A stretch of 64,000 nucleotides of DNA, from the NCBI RefSeq assembly GCF_014836985.1, contig NZ_JACSPU010000001.1:369473-433472 (forward strand), written 5' to 3'. Positions within the stretch are counted from its first letter, which is position 1. Each line of letters opens with the position of its first letter. Position numbers and translations under genes: made by a program. The notes under the pieces were generated by a model. That model saw only the letters and a list, made by a program, of their open reading frames with translations, did not search any database and had not been told where the DNA came from. Shown piece after piece: positions 1-8,306 of this stretch. Source of the stretch: Planococcus wigleyi (GTDB lineage: Bacteria > Bacillota > Bacilli > Bacillales_A > Planococcaceae).

Positions 1-66
1 TATAGTAGTTCCAGTTTACCCGTTTTGTGAGTTTGAAATCGGTGTTCATCCGATGTTTAGGCTGTT

Positions 67-194
67 GGAATGAGTTTTATTCGTCGTGGACAGTATTTTT
101 TGAGTTTGGACAGTGTGGTAATGGAATTGGACGGTATTTCATCAATCTGGATTGTATTTGAATGAAGCCGGACTGTATATCCAATTAACTGGAA
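67..194. repeat. Degenerate tandem repeat with a 20-21 bp period
   Basis: The trinucleotide GGA recurs at 67, 88, 108, 129, 149, 170 and 191, a spacing of 21, 20, 21, 20, 21 and 21 bases. In the best units it is followed by CAGTATTT, CGGTATTT, TTGTATTT or CTGTATAT. The array lies in the gene-free start of the window, just upstream of the YciI-like gene. It has no convincing reading frame because the period alternates between 20 and 21. The period is close to two helical turns, so the GGA elements face the same side of the DNA. Function unknown. Confidence 0.7.
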
Positions 195-278
195 TTCCAC
201 GCGGATTTCCATAGAAATGATGGCAATGAAAGACTTTTTCGGGCGTGCTCCTTATAATAGGAGAAAGGGGGCATGATC

Positions 279-554
279 ATGAAATATTTCGCCGTGTTAT
301 TGCCGATGAAAGAGGCAGACAAGAGCCGGGATTTTCGGCCGCAGCATCTGGCGTTTCTCGAGAAAATGCGCAATAGCGGACACGTGGCAGCCAATGGCAA
401 GTTTGCAGACGGTTCGGGCGGATTGGTCATCTACAAAGCTCCATCGTTTGAAGCCTGTGAAGCGCTGGTCATTACAGATCCGTATATTGTGGAAGGCGCC
501 AGGCGATATGAAATTTTTGAATGGGAAGCCGTTTGGGCGGAGGAAGCTCCGTAA
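279..554 (+). CDS. YciI-like (YCII-related domain) protein
   Basis: A 91-residue protein that fits the small YCII/DGPF alpha-beta family: N-terminal strand MKYFAVLLPM, a central run resembling 'H..FL..M...G.....G.F.DGSGG', and a C-terminal 'ADPY...G...YEI..W' type ending (here ITDPYIVEGARRYEIFEW). The family is related to ferredoxin-like monooxygenase folds; most members have no defined reaction. Two in-frame ATGs exist at 273 and 279; the GGGGG ribosome site ends only about two bases before the first, so the second is preferred. A TATAAT box sits at 253-258 but no good -35 was found. It precedes glpP by 32 bases and could be its leading operon partner, although no functional link is known. 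Confidence 0.75.
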   Translation: MKYFAVLLPMKEADKSRDFRPQHLAFLEKMRNSGHVAANGKFADGSGGLVIYKAPSFEACEALVITDPYIVEGARRYEIFEWEAVWAEEAP

Positions 555-586
555 GGATTCTGTAATTTGATTGAGGGGGAAACTCG

Positions 587-1132
587 GTGCATGAGTTAAA
601 AGGCGTTTTGCCGGTTTTGCGTAATATGAAAGAATTTGAACGCTTGTTGAAGAGCGATCACGAATACATCATCTTTTTGGAAATCCGCTTGGCGCAGCTT
701 AAGCAATTGGTGCAAGTCGCGAAAAAAGCCAAAAAGAAAGTCATCCTTCATGTCGATTTGATTCAGGGACTGAAGACAGATTCTTATGGCTTTGAATACC
801 TTGTGAGGGAAGTCAAACCGGATGGCATCGTTTCGACACGCAGCAATGTCATCGCATTGGCCAAGAAAAATAACTTGATGACAATTCAGCGGCTATTCTT
901 GCTGGACAGCCAGGCGCTGGAACACAATATCAACTTGATCAATCAAGTGAAGCCGGACTATATTGAAATCTTGCCTGGAATCATTCCATCCGTTATCAAG
1001 GAAGTTTTCGATAAAACCGGCATTCCGGTAATTGCCGGCGGGTTGATCCGCACAAAAGAAGATATTTTATTGGCTTATGATGGTGGAGCCAAAGCAATTT
1101 CAACTTCTCAGCCCGAACTTTGGGAGTTATAA
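587..1132 (+). CDS. glpP: Glycerol-3-phosphate-responsive antiterminator GlpP
   Basis: A 181-residue TIM-barrel-like protein of the GlpP family. It shows the expected segments 'HVDLIQGLKTD', 'DGIVSTRSN', 'VKPDYIEILPGI' and 'IAGGLIRTKEDI', the last resembling a phosphate-binding loop. In Bacillus, GlpP with glycerol-3-phosphate binds glp leader RNA and prevents termination. Start is GTG at 587, six bases after GAGGGGGA; the nearby ATG at 591 is out of frame. The two leader hairpins that would be its targets lie just downstream (before glpF and before glpD), which strongly supports the assignment. Confidence 0.93.
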   Translation: MHELKGVLPVLRNMKEFERLLKSDHEYIIFLEIRLAQLKQLVQVAKKAKKKVILHVDLIQGLKTDSYGFEYLVREVKPDGIVSTRSNVIALAKKNNLMTIQRLFLLDSQALEHNINLINQVKPDYIEILPGIIPSVIKEVFDKTGIPVIAGGLIRTKEDILLAYDGGAKAISTSQPELWEL

Positions 1133-1136
1133 AACG

Positions 1137-1165
1137 TTGACAGCGTTTTCATGAACTGGTAACTT
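1137..1165 (+). promoter_or_regulatory. Candidate glpF promoter with overlapping cre (CcpA) site
   Basis: A perfect -35 TTGACA lies at 1137-1142, and 17 bases later is a weak -10, TAACTT, at 1160-1165. The bases at 1138-1151 read TGACAGCGTTTTCA, one mismatch from the degenerate cre consensus TGWAANCGNTNWCA. CcpA binding there would cover the -35, so catabolite repression of glycerol uptake is expected. That role is inferred; the motif is seen. Confidence 0.6.
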
Positions 1166-1171
1166 AGTATT

Positions 1172-1265
1172 TACAAGTTAAGAACTGTGTAGGAGAAATG
1201 GAGACCCACACTGGAACGAGCGCTTCTTATGGAGAAGTCGCTTGGTTCAGCGTGGGTCTTTTTAT
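1172..1265 (+). terminator. GlpP-controlled leader terminator of glpFK
   Basis: A long stem-loop runs from 1203 (GACCCACACTGGAAC...) to the matching 3' arm (...GGTTCAGCGTGGGTC), followed by TTTTTA and then the glpF ribosome site. The 5' arm is preceded at 1172-1181 by TACAAGTTAA. The same ten bases occur ahead of the glpD leader hairpin (3666-3675), making them a candidate piece of the GlpP recognition element. An intrinsic terminator between promoter and gene, beside glpP, fits glycerol-3-phosphate-dependent antitermination. Confidence 0.85.
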
Positions 1266-1309
1266 GTTTTCCTGATAATGGTTCAAAAAATACAAAGGGG
1301 TTTGTGACA

Positions 1310-2143
1310 ATGACGGAATTTTTAGCAGAATTGATCGGCACGATGATTTTAATTATTTTCGGTGCGGGTGTGGTAGCAGGCGTGGCATTAAAAGATTCCA
1401 AAGCTGAAAATGGCGGCTGGATCGTCGTTACGATTGCTTGGGGATTGGCAGTAACGATGGGCGTTTATGCAGTCGGCAGTTTTTCAGGAGCACACTTAAA
1501 TCCGGCCGTAACGCTTGGATTTGCAGCTGTAGGCGATTTTCCTTGGTCGCAAGTGCCCGTTTACATAGCCGCACAGATTTTGGGGGCGATCATCGGGGCA
1601 ACGATTGTCTTTTTAAACTACTTGCCGCATTGGGAACGCACCAAAGATGCAGAAACGAAGCTTGGGGTATTCGCGACAATTCCAGCGGTCCGCCGGCCAT
1701 TTTCAAATATGGTCAGCGAAATCATCGGCACAGCCGTATTGGTCATGGGCTTGCTGTTTATCGGTGCCAATGAATTCACGGAAGGCTTGAATCCGTTGAT
1801 TGTTGGTGCATTGATTCTAGCAATCGGGCTGTCGCTCGGCGGAACGACGGGTTATGCCATCAACCCGGCACGTGACCTCGGACCGCGTATCGCGCACGCA
1901 TTGCTGCCGATTCCTGGCAAAGGAAAATCGGACTGGTCATACGCTTGGGTACCGGTTATCGGACCCATCTTCGGCGGCGTTTACGGAGCGTTGTTCTATA
2001 AAGCATTGTTCACTGGTGCATACGGGTTGCCGTTTTGGATCATGAGCGCAATCTTGTTCCTGGTTTTATTCGGTGCAGCAAGTGTAGAATTGAAAAAAGA
2101 GCGGACCACCGCTGATAAATTAGAAGAGAAAATTGTTTCATAA
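1310..2143 (+). CDS. glpF: Glycerol uptake facilitator GlpF (aquaglyceroporin)
   Basis: A 277-residue MIP-family membrane channel with both hallmark NPA boxes: 'AHLNPAVTLG' in the first half and 'AINPARDLGPR' in the second. The D after the second NPAR is typical of glycerol-conducting members. Six membrane helices are apparent. The reading frame stays open upstream through the leader terminator, but ATG at 1310 follows AAAGGGG and gives the normal family N-terminus (MTEFLAELIGT). It is the first gene after the GlpP leader and is followed within 20 bases by glpK, forming a glpFK unit that imports and phosphorylates glycerol. Confidence 0.95.
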   Translation: MTEFLAELIGTMILIIFGAGVVAGVALKDSKAENGGWIVVTIAWGLAVTMGVYAVGSFSGAHLNPAVTLGFAAVGDFPWSQVPVYIAAQILGAIIGATIVFLNYLPHWERTKDAETKLGVFATIPAVRRPFSNMVSEIIGTAVLVMGLLFIGANEFTEGLNPLIVGALILAIGLSLGGTTGYAINPARDLGPRIAHALLPIPGKGKSDWSYAWVPVIGPIFGGVYGALFYKALFTGAYGLPFWIMSAILFLVLFGAASVELKKERTTADKLEEKIVS

Positions 2144-3664
<1,521 letters not shown>

Positions 3665-3665
3665 C

Positions 3666-3765
3666 CTACAAGTTAATAAATGAGAGATATACGGCCGGAG
3701 ACTATGAGAGACCAAGCCAGTTTTGCAGAAGAAATTCTGCAGCTGTGCCTTGATCTCTCTTTTTA
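3666..3765 (+). terminator. GlpP-controlled leader terminator ahead of glpD
   Basis: A stem with arms GAGAGACCAAGCCAG (3706-3720) and CTGTGCCTTGATCTCTC (3743-3759), with an inner TGCAGAA/TTCTGCA stem, ends in TTTTTAT. It begins only about 40 bases after the glpK stop and is preceded by the TACAAGTTAA element also found before glpF. It can act as the glpFK terminator and as the GlpP-regulated leader of glpD. About 180 bases without a gene separate it from the glpD start; no clear second promoter was seen there. Confidence 0.8.
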
Positions 3766-3947
3766 TATGGGGAAATGGTGGTTCAAGCCGAGTGAGAACT
3801 TATTTTTCGCACCGCTTTGAGTCACGCGAATCAGCTTAGCACTTTACAAAATAGGGTAGTGATGCAGTATCAGAAAGAATGAGATTTCACTATCAAGCAT
3901 CAACATATTTTCTTTAACCTACACACAAAAAAGGAGCAGATCAACTT

Positions 3948-5624
3948 ATGAAATTTTCAAGCTTGAATAGAAACGAACGTTATGAACAAATGAAACAAGC
4001 ACAATTGGACGTCCTGGTTATTGGCGGCGGAATCACGGGTGCGGGCATCGCGCTTGATGCGGCTGTACGCGGCATGGACGTAGCGGTTGTGGAGATGCAG
4101 GATTTTGCAGCAGGAACAAGCAGCCGGTCCACTAAATTGGTTCACGGGGGCTTGCGTTACTTGAAGCAATTCGAAGTGAAGATGGTTGCTGAAGTCGGCA
4201 AAGAACGTGAAATCGTTTATGAAAATGGACCACACGTGACGACTCCAGAATGGATGCTGTTGCCGTTCTATAAAGGCGGGACATTTGGGCCTTTGAGCAC
4301 CAACGTCGGCCTGCGCGTCTATGACTTTTTGGCAGGCGTGAAAAAAGGCGAACGCCGCAAAATGTTGAGCAAGGAAGAAACCTTGCGCCGCGAGCCTTTA
4401 TTGAAGAAAAAAGGCATTAAAGGCGGCGGCTATTACGTAGAATACAAAACCGACGATGCACGCCTGACAATGGAAGTCATGAAGAAGGCTGTTGAAAAAG
4501 GCGCGTTGGCGATGAACTATGCGAAAGTGAAAAGCTTCATCTACGATAATGGCAAAACAGTCGGCATCCAAGTGGAAGACCAAATTGATGGCACTATCCA
4601 CGAATTGTACGCGAAGAAAATTGTCAATGCAGCAGGGCCATGGGTTGATACGCTGCGCGACAAAGACCATTCGAAATTCGGTAAAACACTTCAACTGACG
4701 AAAGGGATTCATTTGGTCTTTGACGGCCGTCGCTTCCCATTGAAACAGGCGATTTATTTTGACATGCCGGATGGCCGTATGGCGTTTGCGATTCCTCGCC
4801 AAGGCAAAGTCTATGTAGGGACAACAGATACGGTCTACAAACAGGATATTGCGCATCCAACGATGACGTTGGAAGACCGCAATTATGTTTTGAAAGCAAT
4901 CGACTTCATGTTCCCGGAAGTGAATATTACAGAAACGGATATTGAATCCAGCTGGGCTGGATTGCGTCCGTTGATCCACGAAGAAGGCAAAGATCCTTCC
5001 GAGATTTCACGGAAGGATGAAATTTTCGTATCGGATTCAGGGTTGATTTCGATTGCAGGCGGCAAATTGACCGGCTACCGCAAAATGGGGGAAAGCATCG
5101 TCGACCTGGTTGCCGAACAATTGAAAAAAGAAGAAGGATCGAAGTATCCGAAGAGCTCGACTAAACACCTGCCGATTTCCGGCGGTGAAGTAGGCGGCTC
5201 AAAAGGATTTGAAACCTTTATGGCGGATCGTGTCCATCAAGCTGCAGACATGGGATTGACTCCTGACGCGATGCGGATGCTCGTAAACCGCTATGGTGCA
5301 AATGTCGATAAAGTACTGCGTTTCTATACGACTGGATTAGACGAGGCGGCACATGCTGGACTTGATCCGCTGGTCTACGCAATGCTGCGCTATTCCATGG
5401 AATACGAAGCCGCCTACAAGCCAATCGATTTCTTTATTCGCCGTACAGGTGCCTTGTACTTTAACATCCACTGGGTGCATGCGCATAAAGAAGCCGTTAT
5501 CGCTTATATGGGCAAGACACTTGCCTGGACCGACGAACAAACGGCGGATTACCGCGCTGAATTGGAAGGCTTGCTTTACGAAGCCGTCCATCCGGTTGAA
5601 GTATCTTCTCAAAGCTTAAGCTAA
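3948..5624 (+). CDS. glpD: Aerobic glycerol-3-phosphate dehydrogenase GlpD
   Basis: A 558-residue FAD enzyme that oxidises glycerol-3-phosphate to dihydroxyacetone phosphate at the membrane and feeds electrons to quinone. The N-terminal dinucleotide fold 'VIGGGITGAGIALDAAVRG' is followed by 'SSRSTKLVHGGLRYLKQ', a GlpD signature, and later by 'GTTDT' and 'IAGGKLTGYR'. The C-terminal helical domain is present, and length matches the Bacillus family. Start ATG at 3948 follows AAGGAG. It lies behind a GlpP-type leader, so expression should need glycerol-3-phosphate. Confidence 0.96.
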   Translation: MKFSSLNRNERYEQMKQAQLDVLVIGGGITGAGIALDAAVRGMDVAVVEMQDFAAGTSSRSTKLVHGGLRYLKQFEVKMVAEVGKEREIVYENGPHVTTPEWMLLPFYKGGTFGPLSTNVGLRVYDFLAGVKKGERRKMLSKEETLRREPLLKKKGIKGGGYYVEYKTDDARLTMEVMKKAVEKGALAMNYAKVKSFIYDNGKTVGIQVEDQIDGTIHELYAKKIVNAAGPWVDTLRDKDHSKFGKTLQLTKGIHLVFDGRRFPLKQAIYFDMPDGRMAFAIPRQGKVYVGTTDTVYKQDIAHPTMTLEDRNYVLKAIDFMFPEVNITETDIESSWAGLRPLIHEEGKDPSEISRKDEIFVSDSGLISIAGGKLTGYRKMGESIVDLVAEQLKKEEGSKYPKSSTKHLPISGGEVGGSKGFETFMADRVHQAADMGLTPDAMRMLVNRYGANVDKVLRFYTTGLDEAAHAGLDPLVYAMLRYSMEYEAAYKPIDFFIRRTGALYFNIHWVHAHKEAVIAYMGKTLAWTDEQTADYRAELEGLLYEAVHPVEVSSQSLS

Positions 5625-5633
5625 TGTTTATAA

Positions 5634-5678
5634 AATCCCATCTGCCCTCATTAAATTGAGAGCAGATGGGATTTTTTT
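5634..5678 (+). terminator. Terminator of glpD
   Basis: Arms ATCCCATCTGCCCTC and GAGAGCAGATGGGAT around a short loop, followed by TTTTTTT, directly after the glpD stop. Confidence 0.88.
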
Positions 5679-5778
5679 CATATAAGCTTGGAAAATAAAT
5701 CTTTAGGGTTTATAATTAATAAAAATATCTTATTATACATAATATTCAGACTATAAAACAATGGGATGGGGAATAGTC

Positions 5779-6927
5779 ATGAAAAAAATTATCTGCCTTT
5801 TTACAATTTTGCTGTTGATGTTCACCGCGTCCATAGGTAATAGCACTAAAGCTTTTGCAGAAGCAGATCCGCAGCGGGTGATTGTAAAGTTTAAAGAAGG
5901 TGCGCAAACAGGAATCGCAGCGGCGAATGTGGCAGCTAGTGATGAAAATGGAGAAGTGGAGACCGCAGCATTTGAAGTGCCGGAAGGTGAATCCATGGAG
6001 AACTACATGGAAGAACTGGAAGAACGGGACGACGTCGAATTTGTCGAGCCGGATTACCAGATTGAACTTGCCTATAAACGGAAGGACCCGGAACTGGCTA
6101 CCCGGCAATACCATCATACACAAATTCAGACAGCTGCTGCATGGAAGCAAACCAAAGGCTCAAAAAAAGTGGTCGTAGCGGTGATCGATGACGGCATGGA
6201 TGTGGCGCATCCGGAACTGAAAAAACAATTTGTCGCTCCTTACGATGCACTCAATAAGAAAAAAGGAACCGTCACTGCTGGGAAGCATGGCACACACGTA
6301 GCGGGCTTGATTGCCGCTTCAGCAGGCAATGGAATGTGGGGAGCGGGAGTAGCGCCTTCGACGAAGATCATGCCGATTGATGTTATTGACCAAAATGGCT
6401 ATGGCTATACTTCCACCTTGATTCATGGCATCGAACATGCCATCAAAGCGAATGTCGACATCATCAATATGAGCTTGGGCTCGTATTATTACAGTGAAGC
6501 TTTGGATCAAGTAATCCAAAAAGCACATAAACGGGGCATCGTCATTGTGGCCGCCGCAGGAAATGAAGGAACGCGTAACGCCCATTATCCTTCTTCTTTA
6601 AATAATGTTATCTCAGTCGGTGCAGTGACCCGTACAGACGTCAGCGCTTTGTTTTCCAATAAAGGGCCGACCATCGATCTAACGGCGCCAGGAGTGGATG
6701 TCTATTCCACATTGCCTTCCAATCAATTCGGTCCATTAAGCGGAACTTCCATGGCAACGCCGATTGTTTCGGGTGTGGCAGCATTGATCAAAGCCAATCA
6801 ACCATCCCTCAGCAATAAGGAAATCGAAAAGCGGTTGTTTTCTTCTTCGGATGATTTAGGGAAGGCAGGCAGAGATGATGTTTACGGGCATGGACGCGTC
6901 AATGCCAATAAAGCGTTAAAGAAATAA
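5779..6927 (+). CDS. Secreted subtilisin-like serine protease (S8)
   Basis: A 382-residue secreted subtilase. Start ATG at 5779 gives a signal peptide (MKKIICLFTILLLMFTAS...). A short I9-type propeptide region follows ('RVIVKFKEG' to about residue 90), then the catalytic domain with Asp about 137 (VIDDGMD), His about 170 (HGTHVAG), the oxyanion Asn about 262 (AAGNEG) and Ser about 324 (GTSMATP). All catalytic residues are present, so an active extracellular protease is expected. An upstream in-frame ATG at 5761 would place extra residues before the signal peptide and is less likely. It appears to be a single-gene transcript between two terminators. Substrate unknown. Confidence 0.93.
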   Translation: MKKIICLFTILLLMFTASIGNSTKAFAEADPQRVIVKFKEGAQTGIAAANVAASDENGEVETAAFEVPEGESMENYMEELEERDDVEFVEPDYQIELAYKRKDPELATRQYHHTQIQTAAAWKQTKGSKKVVVAVIDDGMDVAHPELKKQFVAPYDALNKKKGTVTAGKHGTHVAGLIAASAGNGMWGAGVAPSTKIMPIDVIDQNGYGYTSTLIHGIEHAIKANVDIINMSLGSYYYSEALDQVIQKAHKRGIVIVAAAGNEGTRNAHYPSSLNNVISVGAVTRTDVSALFSNKGPTIDLTAPGVDVYSTLPSNQFGPLSGTSMATPIVSGVAALIKANQPSLSNKEIEKRLFSSSDDLGKAGRDDVYGHGRVNANKALKK

Positions 6928-6932
6928 AATGC

Positions 6933-6977
6933 AGCTGCATGAGTCTTTCTTGAGGAAAGCCCCATGCAGCTTTTTTC
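6933..6977 (+). terminator. Terminator of the subtilase gene
   Basis: AGCTGCATG and CATGCAGCT arms are separated by a loop and followed by TTTTTTC, just after the stop codon. Confidence 0.82.
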
Positions 6978-7072
6978 TGTCAAACTTTAAAATGATGCTT
7001 TGGAAATGGGAAAGTCTGTTCCAAAAAGTGTATAATGATAGAATATTCAGAAATAAATTTGGCGGTGAAAAT

Positions 7073-7771
7073 ATGAAATTCGGAACACAAAAAAACTACT
7101 GGCAATTCATTGCTTTAAGCGGCGCAATTGCTGCGCTCGTTTATATTTCCCACGTGGTCATGGGCGGCGTATTATGGGTTGGCTATAGCCATGTAAAACA
7201 GACAATCAGCGAACTGACAGGAAACGGTGCACCCGATGCAGAAATGTTAAGGATCTTTACACTGGGCTATGGCATTCTGGCAGTTCTTTTCTCAATTGCG
7301 CTTTATGTGCTTTTCCGTAAATACAAAGTGGACGCAATCGCCCGATTTGGCGCCCTTCTGCTGCTGACTATGCATACGGCTTCGCTGGTGGGTTATGGTT
7401 TATTTCCGTTGGAGCAAGGAGGGGAAGTACTGACCTTCGGGAATTTTATGCATTTGGCCATTACAGCCATCGTTGTGATTGCGACGGTGGGTGCATTGTT
7501 TGCCATCGGCTACGGCCTCTGGCTCACTAAGAATTTCAAGGGGATCGGGGTATTTACACTGGTCTGTGCCGTCGTAATTGTTTTAGCGGGAATTGCGACT
7601 CCGATTGTGTTGAACTATGATCTGCCCTATGCCGGGCTGGTCGAGCGTGTGACCGTGTTTACACTTCAGCTATGGACTTTCGTGCTGTCGCTTTATCTTT
7701 ACAGGCTGCCGAAGATCATCGATATGGAAGTGAAGAGGATGGGGCTCGTGGAAGTTTACAAAGAGCCATAA
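7073..7771 (+). CDS. DUF998 family membrane protein
   Basis: A 232-residue integral membrane protein with about six helices, resembling the DUF998 family: 'SHVKQTISELTGNGAPDAEMLRI' after the first helix is the typical conserved loop, followed by 'ARFGALLLLTMHTASLVGYGLFPL'. No biochemical role is established for the family. The frame is open upstream, but ATG at 7073 follows GGCGGTG and starts just before the first helix; the upstream part overlaps the previous terminator. A TATAAT box at 7031-7036 is a candidate -10 with no strong -35. Single gene. Confidence 0.82.
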   Translation: MKFGTQKNYWQFIALSGAIAALVYISHVVMGGVLWVGYSHVKQTISELTGNGAPDAEMLRIFTLGYGILAVLFSIALYVLFRKYKVDAIARFGALLLLTMHTASLVGYGLFPLEQGGEVLTFGNFMHLAITAIVVIATVGALFAIGYGLWLTKNFKGIGVFTLVCAVVIVLAGIATPIVLNYDLPYAGLVERVTVFTLQLWTFVLSLYLYRLPKIIDMEVKRMGLVEVYKEP

Positions 7772-7808
7772 AAATGCCGGATCAGGAAATATCCTGTCCG
7801 GCATTTTG
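7772..7808. terminator. Bidirectional terminator between DUF998 and GtrA genes
   Basis: AAAATGCCGGA and TCCGGCATTTT arms with inner CAGG/CCTG pairing. It has A/T tracts on both sides and sits between convergent genes. Confidence 0.85.
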
Positions 7809-7812
7809 AGGC

Positions 7813-8247
7813 TTATTGAACTTTTTCCGCTGCTGGAGCTGAACGGTCTTTAAAGATGAATTTCTTGCTGAAGATGTAATTCGCGACCAATACAATCACA
7901 TTGGCCAGGATTTTTGATATGGTGCCATTGATGCTCAACAACCCGACTAAAACCATCATGGTGCCCAGATCCATAAAAAACGACAAGACACGGAACCCGA
8001 AAAACGAACCCATTTCAGCAAAGCGGTCGCGCCAAGTGTTAGTGACGCTTTTGAAGACAAAACGCTTGTTGACGACGTAAGCGAAAACGACGGCGAATAC
8101 CCAGGCAATCGTTGTTGAAATGCGGTAATCGAGGTGGAACAGCTCTTCACAAATCCAATAGACGACGATATTGACGACAGTGGTCCAGCCACCCATGATG
8201 AGGTACATAAGGATGCTGCGCCAATCTTTGGTTAAAATTTTTTTCAT
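7813..8247 (-). CDS. GtrA-like membrane protein
   Basis: A 144-residue protein with four membrane helices and the GtrA pattern: 'YLIMGGWTTVVNIVVYW' in helix 1, 'NKRFVFKS' after helix 2 and 'NYIFSKKFIFK' at the C-terminus. GtrA proteins are thought to move or help flip undecaprenyl-phosphate sugars used to decorate cell-surface polymers. It follows the YfhO-like gene by 59 bases on the same strand, so the two probably form one transcript acting in lipid-linked sugar transfer to teichoic acid. The CsbB-type glycosyltransferase that normally loads the lipid is not adjacent. Confidence 0.88.
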   Translation of the reverse strand: MKKILTKDWRSILMYLIMGGWTTVVNIVVYWICEELFHLDYRISTTIAWVFAVVFAYVVNKRFVFKSVTNTWRDRFAEMGSFFGFRVLSFFMDLGTMMVLVGLLSINGTISKILANVIVLVANYIFSKKFIFKDRSAPAAEKVQ

Positions 8248-8306
8248 TGAAATCTCCGTTCTTTCTACTGATGTGATGAAGGTTCAACAACCCACGGAAG
8301 TTTTTA

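Noticed and set aside
67-194. GGA repeats considered as CRISPR or as a tandem promoter array
   Set aside because: Units are degenerate, the period is 20-21 bases with no spacers, and no -35/-10 pairs recur.
1229-1309. Extra 27 codons upstream of glpF in the same frame
   Set aside because: They lie across the leader terminator, have no ribosome site, and the family N-terminus starts at the ATG at 1310.
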